Of a stretch of 64,000 bases of DNA, positions 46,777-56,390 are shown piece after piece. The notes beneath the pieces were generated by a model. It did not search any database and was not told where the DNA came from. It worked only from the letters and a program-made list of their open reading frames with translations. Source of the stretch: Streptomyces sp. PR69 (GTDB lineage: Bacteria > Actinomycetota > Actinomycetes > Streptomycetales > Streptomycetaceae); the NCBI RefSeq assembly GCF_026420845.1, contig NZ_JAOWCB010000012.1:122896-186895 (forward strand), read 5' to 3'. Made by a program: the position numbers and the translations under genes. Each line of letters opens with the position of its first letter. Position 1 is the stretch's first letter.

Positions 46777-47550
46777 ATGGCGTCGACGGACCGGGCCGGG
46801 ACCGCCGTGCAGTCGGTGGACCGCGCCGTGAGCGTGCTCGAAACCCTCGCCCGGCACGGTGAGGCGGGCGTCACGGAGATCGCGGACGAACTGGGCGTGC
46901 ACAAGTCGACCGCCTTCCGGCTGCTCGGAGCTCTGGAGAACCGCGGCCTCGTCAGCCAGTCCCGGGAACGCGGGAAATACACCCTGGGGGCGGGCATGCT
47001 GCGCCTGGCGGGAGCGGCCGCCGTCCGGCTCGACCTCTCCCAGGAAGGCACCCCGCTCTGCCGTGAACTGGCCGACGAGGTGGGGGAGACCGTCAATATC
47101 GCCGTCCTCGACGACGACGCCGCGGTCAATGTCGCCCAGGCGCGCGGCGCGGCCTCGGTGACCACATACAACTGGCTGGGCCGCCGCACCCCCCTGCACG
47201 CCACCTCCAGCGGCAAAGTCCTCCTCGCCCATGCCTCACCCGCCGCCCGCGACGCCGTGCTGGACGGTCCGCTGCCCCGCTTCACCGACCGTACGGCGGC
47301 CGCCGCGGCCGAGCTCCGCGAGCAGCTCGCGGCGGTCGCCGAGCAGGGTTTCGCCCTCGCCGTCCAGGAGCTGGAGATCGGGCTCAACGCGGTCGCCGCC
47401 CCGGTGTACGCCCACGACGGCGAGGTGCTCGGCGCGCTGAGCGTCTCCGGACCCGCGTACCGCATGGAGGAGGAATCACTGCCCAGGCTGGCCAAGCGGG
47501 TGACGGCGACGGCGGAGGAGCTGTCGCGCCGTATGGGGTACGGGGGCTGA
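46777..47550 (+). CDS. IclR-family transcriptional regulator
   Basis: The 257-residue protein is read from ATG 46777 (GTG 46771 is also possible). The N-terminal winged HTH is SVDRAVSVLETLARHGEAGVTEIADELGVHKSTAFRLLGALENRGLVSQ. The GAF-like effector domain has TPLHATSSGKVLLAHA, where the family ligand site lies, and the C-terminal ALSVSGPAYRM. It binds an inverted repeat and responds to a small organic acid or sugar derivative; none can be named. The nearest candidate targets are itself and neighbouring genes. It is convergent with the globin gene and followed by a palindromic hairpin. Confidence 0.92.
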   Translation: MASTDRAGTAVQSVDRAVSVLETLARHGEAGVTEIADELGVHKSTAFRLLGALENRGLVSQSRERGKYTLGAGMLRLAGAAAVRLDLSQEGTPLCRELADEVGETVNIAVLDDDAAVNVAQARGAASVTTYNWLGRRTPLHATSSGKVLLAHASPAARDAVLDGPLPRFTDRTAAAAAELREQLAAVAEQGFALAVQELEIGLNAVAAPVYAHDGEVLGALSVSGPAYRMEEESLPRLAKRVTATAEELSRRMGYGG

Positions 47551-47553
47551 GCG

Positions 47554-47579
47554 CTGCCCGCCGCCATGGCGGCGGGCAG
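47554..47579. terminator. Palindromic bidirectional terminator
   Basis: A 26-base perfect palindrome with half-site CTGCCCGCCGCCA lies between the convergent IclR and globin genes, three bases from each stop codon. Confidence 0.7.
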
Positions 47580-47581
47580 GG

Positions 47582-47995
47582 TCAGTCAGCGGTGTTGACC
47601 ATCGAGGCCGCCGCGTAGGTGAGGTAGTTCCACAGCTGCCGCTCATGCTCCTCGGAGAGGCCGAGCTCGTCGACGGCCGCGCGCATGTGCTTCAGCCAGG
47701 CGTCGTGCGCGGCGCGGTCGACGGTGAAGGGAGCGTGGCGCATCCGCAGCCGCGGATGGCCGCGGTTGTCGCTGTAGGTGCGGGGGCCGCCCCAGTACTG
47801 CATCAGAAACAGCACAAGCCGCTCCTCGGCCGGGCCCAGATCCTCCTCCGGGTACATCGGCCGCAGCAGCGGGTCCTCGGCGACTCCCTGGTAGAAACGG
47901 CGCACCAGGCGTCGGAAGGTCTCCTCGCCGCCCACCTGCTCGTAGAAGGTCTGCTCCTGAAGCGTGCCGCGCGGAATCTCATTCACGCGTTCCAT
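47582..47995 (-). CDS. Truncated hemoglobin, group II (GlbO-like)
   Basis: The 137-residue protein is read from ATG 47995; a GTG three codons later (VNEIPRG) matches the usual start and is equally likely. The 2-on-2 globin fold is indicated by [46 protein letters not shown], and the proximal His region [19 protein letters not shown]. Trp in the G helix and Tyr at B10 are group II features. It binds heme and oxygen or detoxifies NO and peroxide in the cytoplasm. The upstream sequence leads into the 39-bp repeat array. Confidence 0.92.
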   Translation of the reverse strand: MERVNEIPRGTLQEQTFYEQVGGEETFRRLVRRFYQGVAEDPLLRPMYPEEDLGPAEERLVLFLMQYWGGPRTYSDNRGHPRLRMRHAPFTVDRAAHDAWLKHMRAAVDELGLSEEHERQLWNYLTYAAASMVNTAD

Positions 47996-48365
47996 GTTCT
48001 CAGACGGCCCGGCGGAGGACTTTGGTCCTAGGCGGCTGGGGGCTCCGCCCCCCGACCCCCGTGCCTCAAGCGGCGGCGGGGCTGGGTTGTGCGGCCCCCG
48101 TGCTTTAATCGCCGGCGGGGCTGGATTGTGCGGCCCCCGTGCCTCAAGCGCCGGCGGGGCTGGATTGTGCGGCCCCCGTGCCTCAATCGCCGGCGGGGCT
48201 GGGATTTGGCGCAGCCAAATCAAGCCCGTTGGGGGCCCCGGACGGAGTCTGGGGGAGAGATCGAGGACACGGCCGTCAGGCCGTACCGGGGGTCCGGGGG
48301 CGGAGCCCCCGACCCAGGCCCCGGCAACGCTCGCTTCGGCGGCGGCCGCGCCGCACAGTGGTGGC
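47996..48365. other. Repeat-filled region between the globin and methyltransferase genes
   Basis: About 370 bases hold a 39-bp tandem array, a perfect hairpin and dispersed repeat copy D. The two flanking genes diverge, so promoters must lie here, but none is clear. Confidence 0.6.
48050..48300 (+). repeat. 39-bp tandem array plus dispersed repeat, copy D
   Basis: Four units with CCTCAAGCGCCGGCGGGGCT start at 48064, 48103, 48142 and 48181 (exact 39-bp period). They are followed by the perfect hairpin GATTTGGC-GCA-GCCAAATC, then GCCCGTTGGGGG, GTCTGGGGGAGA and AGGACACGGCCGTCAGGCCG. Confidence 0.85.
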
Positions 48366-49367
48366 ATGGAGGTGCCCGCAGACCGTTTCGCCGAGCCCGC
48401 CGCCGCCGCGCGCCGCGCGCTCGTGCGGCGGCTGACGGCCTCCGGGGAACTGCGCGATCCCGCCTGGCGGGCGGCCTTCGAGGAGGTCCCGCGGCATGTG
48501 TTCGTGCCGTACTACTTCGCCAGGCTCCCCGGCTCGTACGAGCGGCTGTGGTGCGAGGACCCCTCCCCGGTGCGGCGGGAGCGCTGGCTGCGCGGCGCGT
48601 ACGCGGATGTGCCGCTGGTCACGCGCGTGCGCGACGGGACGCTGATCTCGTCCAGCACCCAGCCCTCCCTGATGGCCCGCATGCTTCAGGAGCTGCGGGT
48701 ACGGGACGGCTGCCGCGTCCTGGAGATCGGCACGGGCACCGGCTACAACGCCGCGCTGCTCTGCCACCGCCTCGGCGACGATCTGGTGACCACGGTGGAT
48801 CTTGACCCGGACATCGTCGAGTCGGCCCGCGCCCATCTGGCGGCGGTCGGCTGCCGCCCGGCGCTGATCACCGGTGACGGGGCGCGCGGCTGCCCCGACC
48901 GCGCCCCCTTCGACCGCGCCATCGCGACCTGCACGCTGACGTCCGTGCCATGGGCCTGGCTGGAGCAGTGCCGGCCGGGCGGGCACATCCTGGCCCCCCT
49001 CGCCACCGGTCTGATCGCGCTGGACGTGTCCGACGACGCGGCGCACGGCCGCGTCGCCCAGGGCCGCTTTCTGCGCACCCCCGCGCATTTTGTGCCGCTG
49101 CGGGGCGGCCCGCCGCCCCCAGCCGTCCGCGGCGGCGGACTTCCCCGGTCGGTCGCCGAGAACGATCTTTTCCGTTTCCTGCTGAACCTGACCGCGGGCA
49201 GCCTGGACCCACAAGAGGCGCTGTCCCTGTGGGAGCGCGAGCAGCGTCCGGAGCGCGACCGCTACGGCGTCACCCTCCGCGGCGGCCGCCAGTGGTCCTG
49301 GCTGGACGACCCCGAAGGACCGTACGCCTGGCCGGTCGGCGGCCGGGTCAGCCGCGGCGGATCGTGA
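48366..49367 (+). CDS. Protein-L-isoaspartate O-methyltransferase-like protein
   Basis: The 333-residue protein starts at ATG 48366. It has the PCMT layout: [10 protein letters not shown] near the N terminus, [26 protein letters not shown] (the PIMT substrate loop with Ser-Thr-Gln-Pro), motif [52 protein letters not shown] and [13 protein letters not shown]-terminal extension of about 90 residues ends in YAWPVGGR, as in streptomycete relatives that methylate peptides or unknown substrates rather than repair proteins. Its last 20 bases overlap the 3' end of the convergent FHA gene. Confidence 0.85.
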   Translation: MEVPADRFAEPAAAARRALVRRLTASGELRDPAWRAAFEEVPRHVFVPYYFARLPGSYERLWCEDPSPVRRERWLRGAYADVPLVTRVRDGTLISSSTQPSLMARMLQELRVRDGCRVLEIGTGTGYNAALLCHRLGDDLVTTVDLDPDIVESARAHLAAVGCRPALITGDGARGCPDRAPFDRAIATCTLTSVPWAWLEQCRPGGHILAPLATGLIALDVSDDAAHGRVAQGRFLRTPAHFVPLRGGPPPPAVRGGGLPRSVAENDLFRFLLNLTAGSLDPQEALSLWEREQRPERDRYGVTLRGGRQWSWLDDPEGPYAWPVGGRVSRGGS

Positions 49368-50532
49368 TCGTCGTCCAGGCGCCGACGTGGACGCGGTCGC
49401 CGTCGTGCAGCGGCACCGGCACATACGGCTGGATCGGGTCCTCCGCGCCGTTGAGCGTGGTGCCGTTGGTGGAGTTCTGGTCGACGACGGCCCATGAGCC
49501 GTCCGGCTGCTGAACCAGCACCGCGTGCTGGTGGGACACGCCCGGGTCCTCCGGCGGGACGGAGAGGTCGATGTCGGGGGATTCGCCCGTGGAGTGTCTG
49601 CGGCGGCCGATGGTGAGCTGGGCCCCGGTCAGCGGCAGATGCTGTTCCGGTGAGTACGCGGGCAGATTGAGGCCGTCGGCCTCGGGGCCGCTGCGCTGCA
49701 TCATCGCGAGGAAGTACTCGCGGTCGGGGCCGATGACCGCGGTCCACCCGGAGGGCGCGGGGTGCTGCCCCTGCGGCCCGTGCTGCCCCTGGGGCGCCTG
49801 GTGGGCTTGAGGCGACTGGTGGCTTTGGGGTGCCTGGTGGCCATGAGTCCCGTGCGGGGGCGCAGGGGGAGCCTGCTGGGACTGGTGCGGGGACTGGTGC
49901 GGGGGCTGGGGCTGGGGAGGCGGCAGCATCCAGTCGTCACCGCCGCCACCCCCGCCGCCGCCCGTGTGCTGCGGCTGCTGGAAGGACTGCGGGGCCGGCG
50001 GCGCGCCGTGCTGCTGGTAGCCGGGGGCGGGCGGCGGCGTCGGCGACAGCGGCTCCGCGGGGCGGTTGAGCTGCGAGGGACGCGAGGCGTGGTAGTCGTA
50101 CGCGGGCGGCTGCTGGCCCTGCGGGCCGGGCCCGGCAGGCGGACCGGGCGGACCGGGCGGCGCGGGCTGCGGCTGCTGCGGCGGCTGGTGCTGCCCCGGA
50201 GGCGGGGACTGGAAGCCGGGCGGGAGGTTCAGCCCCGAGGGCTGCTGCGGCGGCGGGGCCACCGGCGTGTAGGACGTGGCCGTCTGCGTGAGGAAGTTGT
50301 AGCGGCACTCCTCGCAGAACGGAGCCGTGGCCTCGCGCGGCGTGCGGCACTGCGGGCACAGCTCCGCCTGCTGTGTGGCGTGTGGGTCGCCGGGCCCGGG
50401 GTAGCCGTAGCCGGGCTGGGGAGGCGGGGGCGGAAAGCTCCCCGCCGGGGCGCCGGGTCCGGCCATCCGGTGGCCGCAGACCTCGCACCAGTCGTCGGAA
50501 CCCGACTGGTGTCCGTTCGGGCAGGTCGGCAT
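49348..50532 (-). CDS. Zinc-ribbon/FHA-domain protein of the PknG cluster
   Basis: The 394-residue protein starts at ATG 50532 behind AGAGGGGGA. Two zinc ribbons come first (CPNGH...CEVCG at about 4-21 and CPQC...CEEC at about 60-77). A Pro/Gln/His-rich linker of about 190 residues follows, then a C-terminal FHA domain (about 295-394) with LTIGRRR, GVSHQHAVL and STNGTTLNG, the residues that bind phosphothreonine. Its genomic place beside PknG and a PP2C phosphatase suggests it reads Thr phosphorylation in that pathway, as GarA/OdhI do. It lacks their N-terminal ETTS-type phosphorylation motif. It is the last gene of the cluster. Confidence 0.9.
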   Translation of the reverse strand: MPTCPNGHQSGSDDWCEVCGHRMAGPGAPAGSFPPPPPQPGYGYPGPGDPHATQQAELCPQCRTPREATAPFCEECRYNFLTQTATSYTPVAPPPQQPSGLNLPPGFQSPPPGQHQPPQQPQPAPPGPPGPPAGPGPQGQQPPAYDYHASRPSQLNRPAEPLSPTPPPAPGYQQHGAPPAPQSFQQPQHTGGGGGGGGDDWMLPPPQPQPPHQSPHQSQQAPPAPPHGTHGHQAPQSHQSPQAHQAPQGQHGPQGQHPAPSGWTAVIGPDREYFLAMMQRSGPEADGLNLPAYSPEQHLPLTGAQLTIGRRRHSTGESPDIDLSVPPEDPGVSHQHAVLVQQPDGSWAVVDQNSTNGTTLNGAEDPIQPYVPVPLHDGDRVHVGAWTTITIRRG

Positions 50533-50619
50533 GTCGGCGCGTCCCCCTCTCCTCAACCGGCCCGCGGGCCGTCACTCAGGTACTTCTTCGCAGGTGCTTC
50601 ATGCCCTGCTGTGACCGGA

Positions 50620-51981
50620 CTATTTCTTTACGCGAACGGTCTTGGTGGAACGCGTCTCGAGCGTCATCTCGTCCGCCTCCGCCACCTTCGCCTTCAGCCG
50701 CACAGTACCTGCCGCCGCGTCCACGATGTCCACCACCTTCGAAAGCAGTTTCGCCGTGTCCTTGTTTCCCGAGTCCGCGGCGAGCTGCACGGCGCGGCCC
50801 AGCCTGGCCGTCGCCCCGTCGACGTCGCCCGCCTTGCGGGCGGCCAGGCCCTGCTGGATGGCCAGCGCCAGCTCCGCCTGGCCCGTGTAGTGCGCGACCT
50901 GTGGATTGATCGTGGTCGAGGCGGCCATGTCATCCGTCCACACCGCCCGTACGAGCCCCTGGGCGAGCACCTCGGGTGCCTCGCCGCCGGCGGCCGGGCG
51001 GATCAGGGAGGCCCGTGCGGCCAGCATCTCCTGCCCGATGTCCGCCGGAGGCACCCGTACGCAGAGGTGGTAGTCGCGCGACTCGTCGCCCCAGGAGCCG
51101 GTCGGATAGTCCCCGGCCCGCGGCCCCGCCTCCGTACGCCGCCCGGTCAGGTCCTCGACGGCCGGTGCGACCTGCTTGACGAATCTGATCTCCGCGCCGG
51201 CCGGCGTCCACAGCCGAAGCGCCACATCCGCGACCTCCTTGCCCAGCGCGACCTCCATCATCGAGGTGAAGTCCGCGGTGAGGCCGGCCGGGTCCGCGAC
51301 GATGTCGGCGGTGCCGAGCAGCGCGGAGGCGACCCCGGTCACCTCCTTGACCTCCCAGTCGGTGCCCACCCCGCGCGCATCGCAGGTGAACCGGCCCGCG
51401 CAGGCGTCCAGCGCGGCCCGCAGCTCCTCGGCCGACTCGTGTTCATTGCGGCCGTCGGTGAGGAGGATGCCGTGTCTGATCGGCGCTGAGCCGGAGGCGA
51501 GCAGCCGGTCAGCGAGCTTCAGCCAGGTCCCGATCGCGGTGCCGCCGCCCGCGTCGAGCCGCCGCAGCGACTGCTTGGCCTCCTGCCTGGTCCGCCGGTC
51601 CGCGATCGCGAGGCCGCCGCCGCCCGGATAGATCTCGGTGGCCACATGGGTCCCGGCGACGACGGCGAAGGCCACGCCGTCGTGGAGCGTGTCGACGGCT
51701 GCGGCCGTGGCGTCCCGGGCGCTGCGGATCTTCGACGGGGGATAGTCCATGGAGCCGGAGCAGTCCACCATGATCACCACGGCTGCGGGGGGAGCCGGGC
51801 GGCCCGGCAGCCCCGCGGCGTCGGCCGACGGGCCGACCAGCGGGGTGCCGCCGCTGGTGCCGCCTCCGGTGGAGGTGACCGTCACGATGGCGTTCACCTC
51901 GCTGCCGCCCTGGGTCAGATACTCGTTCTGGTACACCTCGACGGAGAATCGCGGCACCTGGGACTTGGCGAAGTTGGCCAT
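50620..51981 (-). CDS. vWA-domain protein of the PknG cluster (TerY-like)
   Basis: The 453-residue protein starts at ATG 51981 behind CAAGGAG. There is no signal peptide. The vWA domain (about 65-250) has MIDAS DCSGSM, the second Asp in LLTDGRNEHE and a Thr in GGGTAIGTWL. A C-terminal region of about 200 residues (VADVALRLWTPAGAEIRFVKQ to RSTKTVRVKK) is beta-rich and then helical. It is cytoplasmic and probably scaffolds partners through a metal ion. Next to a PP2C phosphatase and a kinase it matches the TerY-P type triad predicted from comparative genomics. Confidence 0.9.
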   Translation of the reverse strand: MANFAKSQVPRFSVEVYQNEYLTQGGSEVNAIVTVTSTGGGTSGGTPLVGPSADAAGLPGRPAPPAAVVIMVDCSGSMDYPPSKIRSARDATAAAVDTLHDGVAFAVVAGTHVATEIYPGGGGLAIADRRTRQEAKQSLRRLDAGGGTAIGTWLKLADRLLASGSAPIRHGILLTDGRNEHESAEELRAALDACAGRFTCDARGVGTDWEVKEVTGVASALLGTADIVADPAGLTADFTSMMEVALGKEVADVALRLWTPAGAEIRFVKQVAPAVEDLTGRRTEAGPRAGDYPTGSWGDESRDYHLCVRVPPADIGQEMLAARASLIRPAAGGEAPEVLAQGLVRAVWTDDMAASTTINPQVAHYTGQAELALAIQQGLAARKAGDVDGATARLGRAVQLAADSGNKDTAKLLSKVVDIVDAAAGTVRLKAKVAEADEMTLETRSTKTVRVKK

Positions 51982-52109
51982 CTGGTCGGCTCCTTGAGGA
52001 TCTTCCGGGACAAACGGCTGGTTCGTGGCGGTGCGGTGCTCAAGGTTCGTTTCGTGATGTGTATGGCAGGTCGGGGTCGCGTCGTGCGCGGCTTGGCCGG
52101 TCCTGCCCG

Positions 52110-53870
52110 TCAGCGATCCACGGCGAACGGCAGGACGGCGACTGTGACGTTGTCGTGGCCGCCGCCGTCGAGGGCGTGGCCGACCAGCACCTGGGCGCTG
52201 TGCAGCGGGCGGTCGGCGGCGTCCGGGGGGATGGCCCGGGCCATGTTCTCCGGGGCCTCCGCGTAGTTCCACAGGCCGTCCGTGCAGACCACCGCGACTC
52301 CGGAGCGGTCCGGTTTGAACGACGCGGTGTGCGGGTCCAGTTCACCGGCGTCCGCGCCGAGCCAGCCGGTGATGGCGTGCGCGCGGGCGTCGGCGTACGC
52401 CTCCGCCTCGGTCATCAGGCCCGCCGCGACCATCTGGGCCGCCCAGGAGTCGTCCTCGGTGAGCCGGGCGGACGGTCCGGTGCGGTCGTCGGGCACCCAG
52501 TACACCCGGCTGTCGCCGACCCAGCCGACCACCAGCAGCCCGCCCGCCGCGACCGCCCCGACGATCGTGCAGGCCGGGGCGTTGCCCGAGCCCCGCCGGC
52601 GCGGGTCGTGCTCCAGCGCCTCGCCGTCCCCGCCGGGCTGTACGGCCAGCCGGTCGACCGCCTCGGCCGCGGCCAGGATCGCGTCGTGCATGGCCTGCTG
52701 GGGGTGGACGCCGCGTGGCAGGGCCTCCAGCAGCAGCTCGCTGGCGGCGCTCGCCGCGGCGGCGGACGCCTCGTCCGGGCGGGAGGCGGAGGAGACCCCG
52801 TCGCAGACGATGGCGACCACGGCGGGGGATCCGTCGGGCAGCGCGGTGGACGACACGGCGAACGCGTCCTCGTTGCGATGGTGCCGCAGCCCCCGGTCGC
52901 TGACGGCGGCGACCGAGCCGAGCCCCTGCTCCAGATGGTCCCGCTCCCGGGGCTGGGCATGGCCGCAGTTCTCGCAGTACCCGTCCGTGTCGACCCGTCC
53001 CGCCCGGCAGGCCACGCACATCTTCGCGGTCTCCGGCGACACGGCCAGCGCCGCGGGCGGCACGGTCCGCGGGTCCGGCTGCCCCGCGGCCTCCCGCCCG
53101 GCCGGAACCTGCGGGGCGCCGCCTGCGAGCGGCCCGGGGGCCGCACCGCTCCCGCGGGCGGGGCCCGCGGCCGGGGCGGGGCCGCTGAGCGGCGTGGGGG
53201 CCGAGGCTGGTACGGACCCTGGGACAGCGGGCGTACCGGCCTCGCAGGCGGAGTCCGCGGCCGGTTCGCTGCGCGGGGCGGCGGCCTGGGCACGGCTTGC
53301 GGGCGGTCCGGCCGCGGCGGGTGTGGTCCCCGTACCGGCTGCCGGGGCTGGGCCTGCGGTCGGGCTCTCGCCCGGCGTGGTGACCGGGGTGCCGTTGGCG
53401 TGGGGATTCGCAGCCGCGCCCGGAACGGCGATTGGGGCATGGGCCGTCGGCGGCCCGGTGGCCGCACCGGCTGTCTGCGCCCGGCCTGCGCCCGGCCCCT
53501 CGCCCGGGGCAGGGCCGCTGAGCGGTCCGGGAGCCGAGGCTGGTGCGGACCCCGGGGTGGGGGGCGTACCGGTCTCCGGGGCCGGGGGCGCCGGTGCGGG
53601 GCGAGTGGGGTGGGAGCTTGTCGAGTCGAGCGCGGGCAGGTCGGCCGGGGACTGCGGCGGCGCGGGTGTGCCCCCGCCGCCGTCGGCCCGGGCCGCGGGC
53701 CACCGCACCGCCGTGCCGAGCGAGCCTCCCAGATCCGCCCGGTCGTCCGGCGCGGGCCCGGCCGGGGCCGCGCAGCCGCACGCACCGCAGAACAGGTCGC
53801 CCGGCTCCAGCGGCTCCGTACAACCGGGGCAGGCCGCCCCGGTGTTCTGCTGGTGCATCGCCATACTCAC
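52110..53870 (-). CDS. PP2C-family Ser/Thr phosphatase with zinc ribbons
   Basis: The 586-residue protein starts at GTG 53870, overlapping the pknG stop by GTGA; ATG 53864 is the alternative. The N-terminal zinc ribbon is CPGCTEPLEPGDLFCGACG. A Pro/Ala linker of about 235 residues contains an internally repeated segment (GSAPASAPGPLSGPAP and GSVPASAPTPLSGPAP). A second ribbon (CVACRAGRVDTDGYCENCG) precedes the PP2C domain (about 320-586), with SDRGLRHHRNEDAFAV, VCDGVSS, VGWVGDSRVYW, VVCTDGLWNY and GGHDNVTVAV, so all metal ligands are present. It should reverse PknG-like phosphorylation in the cytoplasm. Confidence 0.93.
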   Translation of the reverse strand: MSMAMHQQNTGAACPGCTEPLEPGDLFCGACGCAAPAGPAPDDRADLGGSLGTAVRWPAARADGGGGTPAPPQSPADLPALDSTSSHPTRPAPAPPAPETGTPPTPGSAPASAPGPLSGPAPGEGPGAGRAQTAGAATGPPTAHAPIAVPGAAANPHANGTPVTTPGESPTAGPAPAAGTGTTPAAAGPPASRAQAAAPRSEPAADSACEAGTPAVPGSVPASAPTPLSGPAPAAGPARGSGAAPGPLAGGAPQVPAGREAAGQPDPRTVPPAALAVSPETAKMCVACRAGRVDTDGYCENCGHAQPRERDHLEQGLGSVAAVSDRGLRHHRNEDAFAVSSTALPDGSPAVVAIVCDGVSSASRPDEASAAAASAASELLLEALPRGVHPQQAMHDAILAAAEAVDRLAVQPGGDGEALEHDPRRRGSGNAPACTIVGAVAAGGLLVVGWVGDSRVYWVPDDRTGPSARLTEDDSWAAQMVAAGLMTEAEAYADARAHAITGWLGADAGELDPHTASFKPDRSGVAVVCTDGLWNYAEAPENMARAIPPDAADRPLHSAQVLVGHALDGGGHDNVTVAVLPFAVDR

Positions 53871-56380
53871 ACCCACGTCCGGGGGCGGAAGCGGTTCGCC
53901 CGCTCCACCATGTCCATCCGCTCCTCGCTGCGCTGCGCGAGCCGGGCGAGCACCCGATACGAGCGTTCCAGCCCGAACCGCAGGCCGCGCTCGCTCACTT
54001 CGCTGCCGAGCAGCGGGGCCCGCTCCCGCGGCGGTTGCGTTCCGGGACTTTGGGAGAGTACCCAGTCGAGCGCCGCGCCGAGTACCTCTGTGGACAACCG
54101 CTCCCGGCGCAGCGCGTCGAGACCGAACGCCCGAAGCGCCTCCACCTGCGCCGCGGCCTCCGTCAGATCGTCCAGCAGCGGCTCGCCCACGGCGCGTCGC
54201 CGCAGCCGCGCCCGGACCGCCGCCACTCGCGCCGCCGTGTAGTGGATCGACCCCTCCGGCACCGACTCCAGCGTCCGCACGGCCCCGGCCCGGTCGCCCG
54301 CGGCGAGTTGCACCCGTGCGAGGCCGAACGCGGCGCCGACATGGCCCGGGTCCGTCGTCCACACCAGGCGGTAGTACTCCGCGGCGTTGTCCAGCTGGCC
54401 CAGCACCTCGGCGCACACCCCGAGGGCCAGCTTGGGCGCCGCCTCGCCGGGGAACGCGTCGTACACCGCGTCGAACGAGACCGCCGCGACCTCGTGTTCG
54501 CCGGTCGCCAGGGCGGTCAGCCCGCGGTACCAGACCACCCGCCAGTCGTCGGGCTGCCGCTGCTCCAGCTCCGCCAGCGCCCGGCCCGCGGCCGCCGCGT
54601 CGCCCAGCTCCAGCCGGGCGCGCAGTTCCCGCAGCCGGGTCTCCGTCGAGGGCGCGGCCACCGACCGCAGTGCGGCGATCGCCTCGGTGGGGGCCAAGGG
54701 GGCCAGCCCCGCGAGGAGACCCGCATGAGGATCGCCCGGATCGACATGCGGCACGGGCAGCGCAAGCGCCGCGCCGCGCGCGTCGAGCGCTCTGAGGTAC
54801 GGCGCGCTCGCGCCACCGGGCGCGCTGGCCGGCCGCCCGCGCGCCCCCAGCGCCGAGACGTCATCCGTCAGTTCCTGGAACAGCTCCGTGTCCGCGGGGC
54901 GCGGCTCCGGGCCGAACAGCGGTGACAGAAAGGGCCGGGGGCGGCCCGTCTGCAGGGCGACGACCTCGCGCAGCACCCCCGTCAGCTGCTCCGACATCTC
55001 CTGCGCCGAGGCGAACCGGCGGGCCGGATCGGGGTCGGTGGCCCGTACCAGCAGCCGGTAGAACGACTCGTACGTGCGGAACACCGGGATGTTGTCCGGA
55101 TCGGGCAGCGAGTCGGCGAACACGTTCGTATAGCCCTGGAAGTCGAACGTCAGCACCGCCAGCGTGCGCGCCACCGTGTACAGATCGGAGGCCGGCGACG
55201 GGCCCGCCTCGGCCACCTCGGGGGCCTGGTAGCCCACCGTGCCGTAGATCGCCGAGTCCTCGTCGTCCATCCTGCGGACGGCGCCCATGTCGATCAGCTT
55301 GAGGCGGTCCTCCTGCTGGATGGCGTTGTCCACCTTGAAGTCGCAGTACAGCAGATTCCTGCTGTGCAGATGCGCCAGCGCCTCCAGCGCCTCGATGCCA
55401 TAGGCGCACGCCTGTTCCACCGGCAGCGGGTCCCGCCGGCCCGCCGCGGTCCTGCGTTCGTTGGCGATCTGCTTGAGGGACTTGCCGCCGACGTACTCCA
55501 TGACGATGTAGCCGTCCAGCGAGCCCGTGCGCTGGTCGAGGTGTTCCACGAAGTTGTAGATGCGGACGATGTTGGGGTGCTCGATCTCCGCGAGGAAGCG
55601 GCGCTCGGAGATGGCCGCGGCCATCGCGTCCTGGTCGTCCGTGTCCAGCAGGCCCTTGAGCACCACCCACCGGTCGGACACGGCGCGGTCGACGGCCAGA
55701 TAGATCCAGCCCAGTCCGCCGTGCGCCAGACAGCCCGCGACCTCGTACTGGCCGTGCACGACGTCCCCGGCCCGCAGCTTCGGCACGAAGGAGTACGGGT
55801 GGCCGCATTTGGTGCAGAAGCCCTCGGTGCGCCCGGGGCGGTCGCCGCGCGCCCGGCCGACCGGGGCGCCGCAGTCCGCACGCGAGCAGAACCGCTTCCG
55901 CTCCGGAACCTCGGGCTCCGCCATCACCGCCGACTGCGGGTCGGGGCGCGGCACTTCCGGCACCGACACCAGCCCCGCCCCCAGCCGTCCGCGCCCCGAG
56001 ACGCCGGAGCCCGAGCCGGACCCGGAGCTGCGCACCGAGACCGAGCGGACGCCCGAGCCGCCGCCGGTCAGGGAGCGCGACAGCCGGCCGGAGACGGACC
56101 GGCGGGATGCCGATGACGCGGCCGAGCGGGAGGCCCCCGAGGAAGCCGACGACGCCGACGTGCCTGACGAGGCCGACGAAGGCGTCGAGGAGGCGGCGGA
56201 CGAGGGCGAGCGGCCTGCCGTCACCCCGGTCGCGGGCGAGGAGATCAGTCCGCCGCGTGAGACCACCGGCGCCAGCCCGCAGGTGTCGCAGAAGAACTCG
56301 CCCCCGCCCATGTCCTCGTAACGGCCTGGGCAGCCGGGCCGCTGACAGCCGCCGGTGTGGTGGTCGCCGCTCCCGCTCAT
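53867..56380 (-). CDS. pknG: PknG-like serine/threonine protein kinase
   Basis: The 837-residue protein starts at ATG 56380 behind GAGGGGGGA. An N-terminal zinc ribbon (CQRPGC...CDTC) and a Ser/Ala-rich linker lead to a rubredoxin-like module (CSRADC and CTKC, about 165-195). The kinase domain (about 205-480) has Lys in VVLKG, YCDFKVDN around residue 347 in place of HRD-x-K-x-x-N, and LIDMGAVRR in place of DFG. The Tyr-x-Asp and Asp-x-Gly variants are PknG traits. TPR-like repeats fill about 560-800. In mycobacteria, PknG controls 2-oxoglutarate dehydrogenase through an FHA protein in response to glutamate. It lies 10 bases after the coiled-coil gene and overlaps the phosphatase gene. Confidence 0.93.
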   Translation of the reverse strand: MSGSGDHHTGGCQRPGCPGRYEDMGGGEFFCDTCGLAPVVSRGGLISSPATGVTAGRSPSSAASSTPSSASSGTSASSASSGASRSAASSASRRSVSGRLSRSLTGGGSGVRSVSVRSSGSGSGSGVSGRGRLGAGLVSVPEVPRPDPQSAVMAEPEVPERKRFCSRADCGAPVGRARGDRPGRTEGFCTKCGHPYSFVPKLRAGDVVHGQYEVAGCLAHGGLGWIYLAVDRAVSDRWVVLKGLLDTDDQDAMAAAISERRFLAEIEHPNIVRIYNFVEHLDQRTGSLDGYIVMEYVGGKSLKQIANERRTAAGRRDPLPVEQACAYGIEALEALAHLHSRNLLYCDFKVDNAIQQEDRLKLIDMGAVRRMDDEDSAIYGTVGYQAPEVAEAGPSPASDLYTVARTLAVLTFDFQGYTNVFADSLPDPDNIPVFRTYESFYRLLVRATDPDPARRFASAQEMSEQLTGVLREVVALQTGRPRPFLSPLFGPEPRPADTELFQELTDDVSALGARGRPASAPGGASAPYLRALDARGAALALPVPHVDPGDPHAGLLAGLAPLAPTEAIAALRSVAAPSTETRLRELRARLELGDAAAAGRALAELEQRQPDDWRVVWYRGLTALATGEHEVAAVSFDAVYDAFPGEAAPKLALGVCAEVLGQLDNAAEYYRLVWTTDPGHVGAAFGLARVQLAAGDRAGAVRTLESVPEGSIHYTAARVAAVRARLRRRAVGEPLLDDLTEAAAQVEALRAFGLDALRRERLSTEVLGAALDWVLSQSPGTQPPRERAPLLGSEVSERGLRFGLERSYRVLARLAQRSEERMDMVERANRFRPRTWV

Positions 56381-56390
56381 CCGTCCCCCC

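Noticed and set aside
54089..54097. TGTGGACAA, a reverse DnaA box
   Set aside because: It is a single site inside the coding sequence of the PknG-like kinase and is expected by chance.
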